Shown here piece by piece: positions 47,045 to 56,763 of a stretch of DNA of 62,714 nt. The number at the start of each line of letters is the position of its first letter. The stretch's first letter is position 1. This DNA is from Spirochaeta sp. (lineage in GTDB: Bacteria; Spirochaetota; Spirochaetia; DSM-27196; Alkalispirochaetaceae), in assembly GCA_007130865.1 (NCBI GenBank), contig SLRR01000165.1, positions 1-62,714 of the forward strand, written 5' to 3'. Position numbers and translations under genes: made by a program. Under the pieces are notes generated by a model. The model searched no databases. It saw only the letters and a list, made by a program, of their open reading frames with translations, and was not told where the DNA came from.

Positions 47045-50000
47045 TCAGTACGAAAATGACCACAGAAACGAAAAGGTATTGTCTCTGATAAAGAGCTCCT
47101 CAGGGTTCTGCGGAGCAAAATTCCACTCCAGCAGGAAAAATGGCGTCTGCCATTCTAAACTAATTTCCGAATCAATCAATACCCCGCCGAGGCGCTGGAT
47201 TCCATCATCTTCCGGGAAAAATTCCGGATCGGAGGCGCGCATTTGGAGAACCAGCTGTCCGAATACGCTGTCACCGATATAACGTCCCATGAAGATCGAC
47301 GTGTTATTCAGGTACGTGCCGAGTGACGGCGTAACCTGGCGCTGCACATCCTCGTCCACGGGGGTAATCGCGGTGAGCAGAATGTTCTGTACTACGCTTG
47401 TGCGAATTGCAAAGAGATCCAGATCCAGTTGATCGCGTACTGCGTTCTCAAACTGGCGGAAAAATCCTATCTGCGTGACGAAGTCGCTCGTGGAAAGGAG
47501 AGCCGCCGGCAGGTTCGCGTAGCCCTCACCGGCGACCTGGAGAATGCTTCCGCCGAGAACGGCGACGATCTCCGCGCCTTCCATGGGCGGACTCGACTCG
47601 AATCGGGGGCTGAACTCGCTCAGGCGCTGACCATCGGCGATAAGGAAGATCCGCACCGGGCCGTCCGGAGAGGTTTCCCGCAACTCCGCCCGGGCGGTTA
47701 CCCGGGGATCAAAGTCGTCCTGCGTTTCACGGAACTCGATGCGTCCGTCTCGAAGCAGAAAGTTTCGGTCAAAGTAGAATACGTCCCCACTCTGAATCGC
47801 TACCGTTCCATTGAGGGAGAACGTATCCGCCCGGGTATCGATATTGATCGCTACTTCCTGGCCCGTAGCAAAGTTGCTGCGTATGATGGGAAGCTCCGTA
47901 TCGGGCCAGATAAACCGTACCGCCCGGCCGGTACGGATCTGCAGATCCACCAGCGCTCCGGGACCATCCGTCATGTCCGGTTCGAAGTCGGTCGCTACCG
48001 CCAGCTCCGCGCCGTATACAGTAAGGGTGCCGGAGACCTCCACGTTCTCGCGTGTTCCCGCCACCAGGAGGTTGCCCCGGGTAAAACCGTCAATATTTAT
48101 CGGTCCAAACTCACTCACCACGTGCACACCGGTCTCCCCGGGCATATCCAGAATCAGCTCAAATTGTTCCAGAGCGAGACGCGTCACCAGGACGCGGGCG
48201 CTGATTTCCACCGGTGCCCGACCGATGGTGGTCCGGGTCGGTTGCAGCCGCACCAGTTGCTCCTCGAAGATGAGTGCCGTATCCAGAGGGCCGAGAGTGT
48301 CCGGGGAGACCGGCGTCCTCAGCGCCAGTCCTCGGACGTTGAGCGTGCCGAACAGATCGGGATTACCCGGCGGGCCGATAAGGCGCAGTGAACCGGAGAC
48401 AACGCCGCTCTCGATACTGACCTGCTGCATCGCCGGTAACAAGGGCACATCGGGAAGATTGACGTTGATGTTGGAAACGGTCACTTCCATGTGATCCGCG
48501 GAGACGATGCCCGCCGCGGTACCGCGGTACGGCAAGTCACCTCCCAGGACCACTTCAAACTCGCCGGAATCGGAAAGACTCGCCCGGATCGCGCCGTCCA
48601 TTCTGTCCAGCGTGGTACGTTCTTCCGTACGTACAAGCCGGTAGTGCCACGCGCGCGGGTCCTCCGGTACGGGCGCCTCGGCACCGGGGGTTGCCTGAAT
48701 CGAGAGGTCCACCGCGGAGGTGCGCAATAGCTCCGGCTCCAGCCGTACTATGGGGTCGGTAGTACCGGTGATAGATAGTTCCACCGTTTGCTCCAGGCGT
48801 CGAAACCGGACCGTGCCGTCGATAGCGCCTCCCTGCCGATCAACGATCACCTGCGGCACGTCGAGACGCATAGTCCCGTATACAAACTCACCCTGCGTGA
48901 GGCGGAGCACCGACGAGTCGGACTGAGCGAGAAAGCGGAACGAAGTGGCGACGTTGTTCACTATCAGCTGGTCCGATTCCAGAAACACCCGCGCCTCCGG
49001 CTCCTCCCGGGGTCCCGAAACCTGGATCGCTCCTTGTACAGTTCCACGCTCGACCTCCGAGACAAACCGGGTCGCCGGTGCGTCGGAGAATCGGAGATCT
49101 CCCGCCACGGTACCCCGGGAGTATCTCCCGGCGAAGCGGTAAATCTCCGGGGTATCCGTGCCGCCCAGGCGACCCGACAGAGAGACCTCCGGCTCCCCGT
49201 CGATGAAGGCGTACCGCAGATCGACCGTTCCCGCGAGAGTGCTCGTATCGTCGGTGAAATCCGTTATCGCAAGCTGAGCGGTCTCGGGACCGAGCGCGGC
49301 CGCCAGGGTAACCCGGGCGGTACGCGGACGATCGGCGCTTCCGGGAAGCGGAATACCTCGGGCGGTCAGCTCGGTCACGTTGAGATACCACCCGGCGCGA
49401 TCGTAGAACACTCCTTCCAGCGACGCCGATACGCGCGCCTGGCCGAGCGGTATCGGCGCATTTCTGGTTTCCGCGGTGATTGCGAATCCGCGACCGGGAG
49501 TACGCGTTATTCCGGCGGTAAACCCGTAGGGACCGGTAATCGCTACGCGACCGTCCGGGCTGAGCGTGCCGTCCAGATAGTACGGCATGTGGTTCACGGA
49601 AAACTCCGTGGAGAACGTGATGCTGTTGTCCCGATACACGATCGCTTCACCGGTGCCGCGGACCACCAGGTTCTGCTCCCGCAGGTAGAAGTGGTTGAGC
49701 GTTATGTTCCCGTTCCGATACTCGCCGGAGATCGAGACAAAGCGATCTTCTAAACGGTCGTCTCGCCCGGTAAGATACGGAATCCTCACGATAAGGTCGT
49801 CGTCACGGTAGTCCACCCGGACCGAACCGGTGAAACGCACCTCCGCAGCGGGAGCGGGAAGTTCTACCGTGTATCCGTGGGCGGCGGCGACGGCGGAGAG
49901 ACGTTCCGCCGGCAGATCGTTCAGTTCCAGCGCGCCGGTCAGATCCTGAAGGTTTGCGAAACGGACCGTTCCACGAACGCGGCTTCGCCGGGACTCCTCC

Positions 50001-51337
50001 AGAGAAAGGGCCGCTTCTACGGTGTTGTATTCCGATCCTGCCGGTGTGCCGGTCCGGATACTGGTCACCACGTTGTACAAGGGAACTCCGTTGGTTATCA
50101 ACCGTTCAGCGCTGATGCCTGCGGCAGAGTCGGAACCGCTCAGAATCAAACGACCATCGAGAACGGGAGACCCGCCGTAGGCAAAATCGGAAAGATCCAA
50201 CGTTCCGGACGGCGCGATCGTACCGAGGCGCCAGTTACCGGAAAAGTGCGCTTCTCCTTGCGCGGAGAGTACCGTGAGGGAGGGTAAAGCCAGTGATCCC
50301 GGGGTCAGTCGGTAGTCCCCGCGGAGAGAAAACGGCTCGGGAACCGCCGAGTGAGCCACCCTGCTCGATACGGAACCGGCCGCCTCGATCAGCGATCCCT
50401 CCAGATCGAGCACGATCCGGGAGTCCGTGGTAACCGGTTGTGAAATCCACTGGTTGACCGGTGACCAGGGACCGCGAAAACTCACGAGCGACGCCGGCGT
50501 GAACTCCTGGCTGCGGACGTTCACTTCCACCGTCTCCGCCGCCAGGTCCGCCCGGGCGGCGATATCCAGCGCGTCCTGGCTGCGAATTCGCTCTACGTGG
50601 ACCGTCTCGCGACGCCGTTCCACTCGAAACGCCTGGTCCGCCGCGGTAAAGTGGGAGCTCCGCAGTTGAAGGAGCTCCACCGTGACTCCGAGAGGATCCC
50701 CGGTACGAACGCCATCGAGGTCCGCCTGTACCATGGAGCTCAAGGTGAACGGTTCGTCCTGCAGCGTCGATTCCAGCTCCAGGGCGGCCCGAACCCGTCC
50801 GGACACCTGTACGGTGTCCACGGCGACCTCGCTCCGAACGTCCCGCAGGACGATTCTGGTGTCTTCTTCCGCGTAGGTGAGAGTCCCCTCTTCTACCGTA
50901 ACGTTTATGACTCGCCGACCTTCTCCGATTCCCCGAACGAACTCGATCGTATGAAGTAATCGTTCCAACGCTTCCGGCGTGTCGATAATCACCGCGGGTC
51001 GGCGTATCGTAACGCGGGGGATCATCCGGTAGGGATCGCCCAGGAGCAGCTCCGCCAGGCGAAACTCGATCGACACGGACCGTGCTACGCCGGTACCGCC
51101 GGATACGCGGACGCCGTGAACAGTAAGGCCCCGGAGAATCGAGGGGCTCACCGCTTCCCAGGAGATTTCCTGGTCGAGCGCTACCTCCAGGTCGCCCAGC
51201 AGTTCCGCGCGGAGACGCAGGAACTGCTCCTCCAGGCGCGTAATCGTCACCGCTGTCGCGACCGACGTGACGGCCACGATCGATGCGAGGAAAATGGCGA
51301 CGTATATCGCGCTTCTGAGCGCCCCTTTTCTGTTCAT
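47045..51337 (-). CDS. tamB: TamB-family translocation/assembly module protein
   Basis: A ~1430-residue, almost entirely beta-rich protein with an N-terminal signal anchor (ALRSAIYVAIFLASIVAVTS). Its C-terminal DUF490 domain is typical of TamB, which spans the periplasm and is thought to move lipids or outer-membrane proteins. Recognisable features are repeated groove-forming strands and the final segment beginning near RIEFRETQDDFDPRVTARAE. The closing part ends ...LEWNFAPQNPEELFIRDNTF. The start ATG is at 51337 with a weak ribosome binding site. The neighbouring bamA and skp support an envelope role. The divergent tmk promoter region is 57 bases long. Confidence 0.88.
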   Translation of the reverse strand: MNRKGALRSAIYVAIFLASIVAVTSVATAVTITRLEEQFLRLRAELLGDLEVALDQEISWEAVSPSILRGLTVHGVRVSGGTGVARSVSIEFRLAELLLGDPYRMIPRVTIRRPAVIIDTPEALERLLHTIEFVRGIGEGRRVINVTVEEGTLTYAEEDTRIVLRDVRSEVAVDTVQVSGRVRAALELESTLQDEPFTLSSMVQADLDGVRTGDPLGVTVELLQLRSSHFTAADQAFRVERRRETVHVERIRSQDALDIAARADLAAETVEVNVRSQEFTPASLVSFRGPWSPVNQWISQPVTTDSRIVLDLEGSLIEAAGSVSSRVAHSAVPEPFSLRGDYRLTPGSLALPSLTVLSAQGEAHFSGNWRLGTIAPSGTLDLSDFAYGGSPVLDGRLILSGSDSAAGISAERLITNGVPLYNVVTSIRTGTPAGSEYNTVEAALSLEESRRSRVRGTVRFANLQDLTGALELNDLPAERLSAVAAAHGYTVELPAPAAEVRFTGSVRVDYRDDDLIVRIPYLTGRDDRLEDRFVSISGEYRNGNITLNHFYLREQNLVVRGTGEAIVYRDNSITFSTEFSVNHMPYYLDGTLSPDGRVAITGPYGFTAGITRTPGRGFAITAETRNAPIPLGQARVSASLEGVFYDRAGWYLNVTELTARGIPLPGSADRPRTARVTLAAALGPETAQLAITDFTDDTSTLAGTVDLRYAFIDGEPEVSLSGRLGGTDTPEIYRFAGRYSRGTVAGDLRFSDAPATRFVSEVERGTVQGAIQVSGPREEPEARVFLESDQLIVNNVATSFRFLAQSDSSVLRLTQGEFVYGTMRLDVPQVIVDRQGGAIDGTVRFRRLEQTVELSITGTTDPIVRLEPELLRTSAVDLSIQATPGAEAPVPEDPRAWHYRLVRTEERTTLDRMDGAIRASLSDSGEFEVVLGGDLPYRGTAAGIVSADHMEVTVSNINVNLPDVPLLPAMQQVSIESGVVSGSLRLIGPPGNPDLFGTLNVRGLALRTPVSPDTLGPLDTALIFEEQLVRLQPTRTTIGRAPVEISARVLVTRLALEQFELILDMPGETGVHVVSEFGPINIDGFTRGNLLVAGTRENVEVSGTLTVYGAELAVATDFEPDMTDGPGALVDLQIRTGRAVRFIWPDTELPIIRSNFATGQEVAINIDTRADTFSLNGTVAIQSGDVFYFDRNFLLRDGRIEFRETQDDFDPRVTARAELRETSPDGPVRIFLIADGQRLSEFSPRFESSPPMEGAEIVAVLGGSILQVAGEGYANLPAALLSTSDFVTQIGFFRQFENAVRDQLDLDLFAIRTSVVQNILLTAITPVDEDVQRQVTPSLGTYLNNTSIFMGRYIGDSVFGQLVLQMRASDPEFFPEDDGIQRLGGVLIDSEISLEWQTPFFLLEWNFAPQNPEELFIRDNTFSFLWSFSY

Positions 51338-51393
51338 CTCATGAGTCCGTATGCTATATAGTATCGTATCACAAATGGGGGATCGCATACACG

Positions 51394-52068
51394 ATGCACG
51401 ATGAAAGGTGGTCCCGGGAAGTGCTCCCGGGATTCATTGTATTTGAGGGGCTCGATGGAGCCGGCACAACCACTCAGGCAAAGCACCTGGTGGATCTGTA
51501 CGGCGGGTCACGGGAGGCAGTGTTTACCTGGGAGCCCACAGCGTTTGCCACCGGCCGGGTGATCCGCGAGCTCCTGAGCGGTCCCGAACAGGTCCAACCG
51601 GAGACGCTGGCGCTGCTTTTCGCGGCGGATCGCAGCGAGCATCTCAACCGGCCCGGCGAGGGAATCCGAGCCCTGCTCGCGGAAGGCAAAGTTGTAGTGT
51701 GCGATCGGTACCTTTTCTCCTCCCTGGCATACCAGGGAGCGCTCGCGGACAGGGAGCTGGTGGAACGGTTGAACGCTCCTTTTCCGTTGCCGGCGCACCT
51801 CGTTTTCATCGACACTCCGCTGGAGGAAGCGTACCGTCGGATGGAAACGCGGCAGACCCTCGACCGGAAGAGCGGCGACGCGCTGGAACAACGATCGGTT
51901 CAGGAACAGGTGGCGCCGCGATACCGCGCGGTGCTTGAGATGTTCAGTCGGTGTGACGCGGTCCGGCGGGGGGCGATGAAGATCCATCGGATCGACGGAT
52001 CGCTGCCCCGTGAGGGGGTGCTCCAGGCGATCCTGGAAGCGCTGGGACCGGACGCTCCACGGACGTAA
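51394..52068 (+). CDS. tmk: thymidylate kinase
   Basis: Phosphorylates dTMP to dTDP. The 224-residue protein has the P-loop FEGLDGAGTTTQAKHL, the DR(Y/H) motif CDRYLFSSLAYQGA and FIDTPLEEAYRRMETR. Two features are variant: the P-loop has GTTT where GKST/GKTT is usual, so the P-loop lysine is Thr. The lid carries Arg/Lys residues. The ATG at 51394 has GGGGG 11 bases upstream. The P-loop substitution deserves checking but other motifs are normal. It is divergent from tamB and followed by a secreted protein gene. Confidence 0.9.
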   Translation: MHDERWSREVLPGFIVFEGLDGAGTTTQAKHLVDLYGGSREAVFTWEPTAFATGRVIRELLSGPEQVQPETLALLFAADRSEHLNRPGEGIRALLAEGKVVVCDRYLFSSLAYQGALADRELVERLNAPFPLPAHLVFIDTPLEEAYRRMETRQTLDRKSGDALEQRSVQEQVAPRYRAVLEMFSRCDAVRRGAMKIHRIDGSLPREGVLQAILEALGPDAPRT

Positions 52069-52116
52069 CGCCGCGGACCGTTTCAACCACGGCGGGGGAA
52101 ATGCCGATAGTAAAAC

Positions 52117-52731
52117 GTGATGAGACGTCGATTTCTGGTGTGGTTCCCGGTCCTGATACTGATGCTTGTTCCTGTATCGCCGGTGCTGGGGTACCGCCTG
52201 ATCTACCGGGAGCAACTCTACCGACTCTACCATCGCCACTTTTACCAGTACCCCGAGCGGATCGCTGAAAACGTCTACTGGCTGGAGCAGGCCCTGCGCA
52301 GCGATTTTGCCAACCCTCTCTACGCGCTGGCGCGCATCTCCAATGAACGGGAATGGGAGTGGTACCGGTATCTCTTTACGATGCATATCAATCTCTCTCT
52401 CACGGACCTTTACCTTCAGTGGGGCGCGCAGTACATGAAGTTCGAGGCGTACTTCTACAACGCACCCTGGCAGCGACAGAATCTGGAAAGCCTGGATCGA
52501 GCGGAGGAGCTTTTCCGCTACGCCCGGGTATACTGGGAGGAAGCGCAACGGTGGAGCGAGGAAGCCGCTCCTATCCGGTTTATTCACCTGGACCGGATCC
52601 AGTATTGGGAAGACCAGCACCATCGCATACGGTCGGGGTCCCTCGATTACGGGCGTATCATCGACCGGCACCTGGACCGCGTGGCGGAAGTACGGGCGCG
52701 GTTCGAGTCTATGGACGAAAGTACGTACTGA
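52117..52731 (+). CDS. secreted protein of unknown function
   Basis: A 204-residue protein with a cleavable signal peptide (FLVWFPVLILMLVPVSPVLG, then YRL). An aromatic and charged helical mature region follows (many Tyr, Trp and Arg, for example YRLYHRHFYQYPERIAENVYW). It has no recognisable motif. A first GTG (52117) is directly followed by an ATG (52120); either could be used, and no good ribosome binding site is visible. It lies after tmk on the plus strand and ends one base before the convergent queA stop. It may be a spirochaete-specific family. Confidence 0.72.
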   Translation: MMRRRFLVWFPVLILMLVPVSPVLGYRLIYREQLYRLYHRHFYQYPERIAENVYWLEQALRSDFANPLYALARISNEREWEWYRYLFTMHINLSLTDLYLQWGAQYMKFEAYFYNAPWQRQNLESLDRAEELFRYARVYWEEAQRWSEEAAPIRFIHLDRIQYWEDQHHRIRSGSLDYGRIIDRHLDRVAEVRARFESMDESTY

Positions 52732-52732
52732 C

Positions 52733-53842
52733 TTACCGGATAAGCATCGCGTCGCCGTAGGAAAAGAAACGGTATCGTTTCTGCACCGCCTGGTTGTACC
52801 ACCGTAATACTCGTTCCCGACCGGCAAAGGCGCTCACCAGCGCGAGCAATGTGCTTTCCGGGGTGTGAAAGTTGGTAAACAGCTGATCCACCACACGAAA
52901 CCGGTACCCCGGGAGGATAAAGATCTCCGTATCCCGGTGTCCCGGTTCGATTACACCTTCCTGTCCCGCCGACTCCAGGGCCCGAACCGCGGTAGTGCCC
53001 ACCGCAAGAACCGGGTTACCCCCGGCGCGAGCATCATTCAGGATCCGGGCGGTCTCGGGATTGATCGAGAACTCCTCCCGGTGCATCACGTGGTCCTCGA
53101 GTACCTCCGTGCGTACCGGTAGAAACGTCCCTATCCCCACGTGGAGTGTTACGAAGCAGATCGTAACACCTTTATCCCGCAGCGCCTGAAAGATCGATTC
53201 GGTAAAATGCAGGCCCGCCGTAGGAGCGGCCACGCTACCGGTGACGCGAGCGTACACCGTCTGGTACCGCCGGACGTCCATCGGAGCGTCTTCCCGGCGG
53301 ATATACGGGGGCAGCGGCATGTGTCCGTGTTCGTCGAGCCACTCCTCGGTGACCGGTCGGGAAAAGGTAAGTTCCCGATAGGGTTCCTCCACACCGGTGA
53401 CCTCCGCGGCGATCACGCTATCCGGCGGAGACGCCCAACCCGGTCGCTGAGTCCCGCCAGGCGATTGAACCTCCCCGCTCGGCTGTGCGAGCGTTTCCTC
53501 CGGTCCAAACCGGAAGGTCCTCCCGGGACGAAGTTTCTTCGCGTTCGGCCCGATCACCAACCAGCGGGTGCGTTCCCCGTTTCGCGGTGCCACCAGTAGA
53601 AACTCCTGCCGCGCGCCGGAATCCTCGGCACGGGCGTACACCCGGGCGCGACGTACGCGGGAGTCGTTGAACACCATAATCGTCCCGGGATCGACGTGGT
53701 CGACGAGATCCGTCATCGTCCGGTGCTGAAAAGAACCGTCCTTCCGATCGGTCACCATGAGACGGCTCCGACCGCGCTCCGACGACGGTTCCTGAGCGAT
53801 CAGCTCCCGGGGAAGATCAAAAGAGAGATCCCTGGTCCTCAT
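52733..53842 (-). CDS. queA: S-adenosylmethionine:tRNA ribosyltransferase-isomerase QueA
   Basis: Adds the cyclopentenediol precursor to preQ1-tRNA using AdoMet, the step after Tgt in queuosine synthesis. The 369-residue protein shows [20 protein letters not shown], the [11 protein letters not shown] segment and [30 protein letters not shown] and [16 protein letters not shown] also occur. The start is the ATG at 53842 with GGAAG 4 bases upstream. It overlaps the 3' end of ruvB by 26 bases. It closes the yebC-ruvC-ruvA-ruvB-queA operon, a common bacterial order. Confidence 0.95.
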   Translation of the reverse strand: MRTRDLSFDLPRELIAQEPSSERGRSRLMVTDRKDGSFQHRTMTDLVDHVDPGTIMVFNDSRVRRARVYARAEDSGARQEFLLVAPRNGERTRWLVIGPNAKKLRPGRTFRFGPEETLAQPSGEVQSPGGTQRPGWASPPDSVIAAEVTGVEEPYRELTFSRPVTEEWLDEHGHMPLPPYIRREDAPMDVRRYQTVYARVTGSVAAPTAGLHFTESIFQALRDKGVTICFVTLHVGIGTFLPVRTEVLEDHVMHREEFSINPETARILNDARAGGNPVLAVGTTAVRALESAGQEGVIEPGHRDTEIFILPGYRFRVVDQLFTNFHTPESTLLALVSAFAGRERVLRWYNQAVQKRYRFFSYGDAMLIR

Positions 53843-54839
53843 CGGACTTCCTTTCCGGCAATCCCAGTACACCGTATGCCCGGGCGGTCACGATCCGACC
53901 GCGGGCTGTTCGCTGGAGCAGCCCCTGCTGTATCAGAAAGGGCTCGTAGAACACTTCCAGTGAGTCAAGTTCTTCTCCCACGGAGATCGCGAGCGTCTCC
54001 GCTCCCACCGGACCGCCGCCGTACATCTCGATTATCGCTCGCAGGATCTGTCGATCCTGCTCTTCCAGGCCGTGACGGTCGATATTCAACCGATCCATGC
54101 CTTCCCGGACGACCGCGGTGGTGATCACCCCGGAAGCCAGGACCTGGGCAAAATCGCGCATCCGGCGCAAGAGGCGGTTTGCCACGCGAGGGGTGCCACG
54201 ACAACTCTCGGCAAGAGCTCCCACCGCGTCCTCTTCGATCCGCACCTCGAGGATAGAGGCGGAGCGTCGAATTATCGCTTCCAGTTCCTCCCGGGAATAA
54301 TAGTCGAGCCGGACCGGTATGCCGAAACGCGTGAAAAGCGGACTCGCTACCATCCCGGGTCGCGTGGTAGCCCCCACCAGCGTAAACCGCGGAAGCGGGA
54401 CGCGCAGCGTCCGAGCGCTCGGTCCCTGGCCGATCACCCAGTCGATCTCGTAATCCTCCATCGCTACGTAGAGCATCTCCTCCAACGACGCCTTTAAGCG
54501 ATGTACCTCGTCAATGAAGAACACCGTTCCTTCCTGCAGAGAGGTAAGGATTCCCGCCAGGTCCTTGGGCTTGTCCAGAGCGGGCGCTGCCGTGACCCTG
54601 AGATCGGCCCCCATCTCCTGGGCCATGATATTGGCCAGGGTAGTTTTACCGAGGCCGGGAGGTCCGGAGAGAAAAACGTGATCCAGGGACTCGCCCCGTT
54701 CCCGGGCGGCCTGGATGAAGACCCGCAGGTTGTCTTTTACCTGTTCCTGTCCGAGAAAGTCATCCAGGAGCCGCGGGCGGAGTTCGTTTTCCACGCGGTC
54801 CAGATCTTCGAACTCGGGGTGAAGCGGGTGGTCATCCAC
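53817..54839 (-). CDS. ruvB: Holliday junction branch-migration ATPase RuvB
   Basis: AAA+ motor that pulls DNA through RuvA at Holliday junctions. The 340-residue protein has the family start [19 protein letters not shown], Walker [11 protein letters not shown] and Walker [10 protein letters not shown]. Sensor 1 [18 protein letters not shown] and a C-terminal winged helix ([10 protein letters not shown]) follow. The GTG at 54839 is used, with GGAG 7 bases upstream, and it overlaps the ruvA stop by about 8 bases. A longer reading back to 54935 is not supported. The sequence ends ...QGSLF. Confidence 0.96.
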   Translation of the reverse strand: MDDHPLHPEFEDLDRVENELRPRLLDDFLGQEQVKDNLRVFIQAARERGESLDHVFLSGPPGLGKTTLANIMAQEMGADLRVTAAPALDKPKDLAGILTSLQEGTVFFIDEVHRLKASLEEMLYVAMEDYEIDWVIGQGPSARTLRVPLPRFTLVGATTRPGMVASPLFTRFGIPVRLDYYSREELEAIIRRSASILEVRIEEDAVGALAESCRGTPRVANRLLRRMRDFAQVLASGVITTAVVREGMDRLNIDRHGLEEQDRQILRAIIEMYGGGPVGAETLAISVGEELDSLEVFYEPFLIQQGLLQRTARGRIVTARAYGVLGLPERKSDEDQGSLF

Positions 54840-55470
54840 GGCTGAGCTCCACGATCGCCCGGCGGAATATCTCCTGTTCCTGCACCTCCGTAAGGCCTTT
54901 TTCGCTATCGAGCGCGTCATCGCCGAGAATCTCATCCCGAAGCGATTGCAGCGACTTCCGGGCGTTCCCGCGGTCGAATCCCATCTCTACCAGCGCCGCC
55001 AGCAACTCTTCCAGGGGGCCGCCCGCGGTGCCGGTGCCCCCGGACGCGGAAGAACTCTCCTCCAGGACGAGGTGCCCTTTGAGCTGGAGGATCATTTTCT
55101 GAGCGGTTTTGGTTCCGAGACCGGGGATGCGTGTCAGAGCCTGCACGTCTTCCGTTTCCAGGTATTGCGTAAGTTCCCGCACGGTGGTTCCGGAGAGAAT
55201 TCGCAGGGCCTGGCGCGGGCCTACACCGGGAACGGTCACCAGTTCGAGAAAGACCCGGCGTTCCGCTTCGGTCCAGAACCCGTAGAGCTTCATCAGGTCT
55301 TCCCGGACCTGCAGGTACACAAGAAGACGCACCGGCGCGCTCCGGTCCGCTGCGAGTACCGACTGGAACGTGGTGGCGCTCACCTCCAACTGCCACTCTA
55401 CTCCTCGGGTGGAGAGGTAGATCTGTGGAAAGGAATGTCCCGTAATTGTGCCGTTAAGACTGTTGAACAT
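54832..55470 (-). CDS. ruvA: Holliday junction DNA-binding protein RuvA
   Basis: Tetrameric junction-binding protein. The 212-residue protein begins with an OB domain ([19 protein letters not shown]). Two helix-hairpin-helix units follow ([20 protein letters not shown] and [20 protein letters not shown]). A flexible Ser/Gly linker and the C-terminal RuvB-binding domain ([20 protein letters not shown]) come last. The ATG at 55470 has GGAGG 6 bases upstream, within the end of ruvC. It is translated together with ruvC and ruvB. Confidence 0.95.
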   Translation of the reverse strand: MFNSLNGTITGHSFPQIYLSTRGVEWQLEVSATTFQSVLAADRSAPVRLLVYLQVREDLMKLYGFWTEAERRVFLELVTVPGVGPRQALRILSGTTVRELTQYLETEDVQALTRIPGLGTKTAQKMILQLKGHLVLEESSSASGGTGTAGGPLEELLAALVEMGFDRGNARKSLQSLRDEILGDDALDSEKGLTEVQEQEIFRRAIVELSRG

Positions 55471-55473
55471 CGT

Positions 55474-55956
55474 TTACCTCCCCGGACCGGCATGCAGCCG
55501 GGTGATCGCCGCGGCGAGTGCATCCGCGGCGTGGTCCGGGCGGGGAACCTCGGTCATTCCAAGGATCACCCGGACCATCTGCATCACCTGCTCCTTGTCG
55601 GCCTGCCCGTTACCCACCACGGCCTGTTTGATCTGCTGCGGTGTATATTCTTCCGCGGGGACGTTCTGCTGCGCCAGGGCCAGGAGAACCACACCCCGCG
55701 CCTGGGCCACGGGAATAGCACTGGTCACGTTCCTGGTGAAGTATAACCCCTCGATGCCGGCCTGGTCCGGAGCGTGTTCTGCAAGAAGTTTTTTCACGCC
55801 GGTGTGGATCTCCTCAAGCCGCGGGCCCGTCGCCGCGGAGGAATGGGTCCGGATCACGCCATAGTCGACGCAGGCGATCCGGCTGCCCTCGGCGCGGATC
55901 ACCCCGTATCCGGTAGCCGCCAGTCCGGGATCTATCCCGATGACGGTGGTCATCAC
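55474..55956 (-). CDS. ruvC: crossover junction endodeoxyribonuclease RuvC
   Basis: Resolves Holliday junctions by paired nicks. The 160-residue protein has the acidic catalytic residues in place: the Asp in IGIDPGLAATGYGV, the Glu in IEGLYFTRNVTSAI, and the C-terminal aspartates in RPDHAADALAAAI. The GTG at 55956 overlaps the yebC stop (GTGA); an ATG follows one codon on. Ordering before ruvA and after yebC is the conserved arrangement. Confidence 0.95.
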   Translation of the reverse strand: MMTTVIGIDPGLAATGYGVIRAEGSRIACVDYGVIRTHSSAATGPRLEEIHTGVKKLLAEHAPDQAGIEGLYFTRNVTSAIPVAQARGVVLLALAQQNVPAEEYTPQQIKQAVVGNGQADKEQVMQMVRVILGMTEVPRPDHAADALAAAITRLHAGPGR

Positions 55957-56696
55957 TCCTCGGGGTCGAAGTCGTCCGGTATATCCAGGTTGGTGGCGAC
56001 TTCCTGCACGTCGTCGTGATCGTCCAGCAGCTCCACCAGGCGCAGCGCTTTCCTCGTCTTTTCTGCGTCCAGCGTCACGGTGGTATCCGCCACGCGGGAA
56101 ACCTCCGCCATCTCGTGCTCGAAGCCGGCGGCGGTCATCGCGTCCAGGACCGTTTCAAAATCTTCCGGGGTGGTGGAGATCTCGATCGAATCGCCCTCGG
56201 AGGTTACGTCGTCGGCTCCCGCCTCGAGGGCTGCTTCCATGATTTCGTCCTCGCTGTACCGGGATGCGTCGTACGCGATGATCCCTTTCCGGTTGAAGAG
56301 ATACGCTACACAGCCGTTCTCGCCGAGGTTCCCGCCGTTCTTGGAAAAAATGCTCCGGATATCCGCGGCGGTGCGATTCTTGTTGTCCGTGAGTGTATCG
56401 ATCAGGATCGCAACTCCTCCGGGGCCGTATCCCTCGTAGGAGAGCTCCACGTAATCGGTTCCGCCCAGTTCGCCGGTACCCTTCTTGATCGCCCGGTCGA
56501 TATTGTCCTTGGGCATATTGGCACCCTTGGCTTTGGAGATCGCCGTGCGTAGACGGGGATTGCTCTCCACCTCACCGCCGCCGAGCCTGGCGGAAATAGT
56601 GATTTCCTTGATTATCTTGGAGAAGACCTTGCCGCGCTTTGCATCCTGCGCGCCCTTTTTGTGTCGGATCGTCGCCCATTTACTATGGCCGGACAT
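55953..56696 (-). CDS. yebC: YebC/PmpR-family transcriptional regulator or translation factor
   Basis: A 247-residue protein of the widely conserved YebC family. Some members act as DNA-binding regulators; others have recently been linked to ribosome stalling relief at proline stretches. Typical sequence: MSGHSKWATIRHKKGAQDAK, KIIKEITISARLGG, RLRTAISKAKGANMPKDNI and GYGPGGVAILIDTLTDNKNR. The AGGGG 7 bases before the ATG supports the start at 56696. The operon position upstream of ruvC is standard. Confidence 0.95.
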   Translation of the reverse strand: MSGHSKWATIRHKKGAQDAKRGKVFSKIIKEITISARLGGGEVESNPRLRTAISKAKGANMPKDNIDRAIKKGTGELGGTDYVELSYEGYGPGGVAILIDTLTDNKNRTAADIRSIFSKNGGNLGENGCVAYLFNRKGIIAYDASRYSEDEIMEAALEAGADDVTSEGDSIEISTTPEDFETVLDAMTAAGFEHEMAEVSRVADTTVTLDAEKTRKALRLVELLDDHDDVQEVATNLDIPDDFDPEE

Positions 56697-56741
56697 AGAA
56701 TTACCCCTGCAGGTTTATAGAATAGTGCCCGGAAACTATCA

Positions 56742-56763
56742 CTTGAACCCGGCGCGGGTCAAG
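56742..56763. other. GC-rich inverted repeat at the hemW 3' end
   Basis: CTTGAACCCG (56742-56751) and CGGGTCAAG (56755-56763) form a 9-bp stem with one bulged A and a 3-base loop. It covers the hemW stop codon (56759-56761). No T tract follows on the minus strand, so it is at best a weak terminator or an mRNA 3'-end stabiliser. Confidence 0.4.

Noticed and set aside
51338-51393. Divergent promoters between tamB and tmk
   Set aside because: AT-rich TATATAG-type sequence is present, but no -35/-10 pair fits well on either strand, so I did not annotate one.
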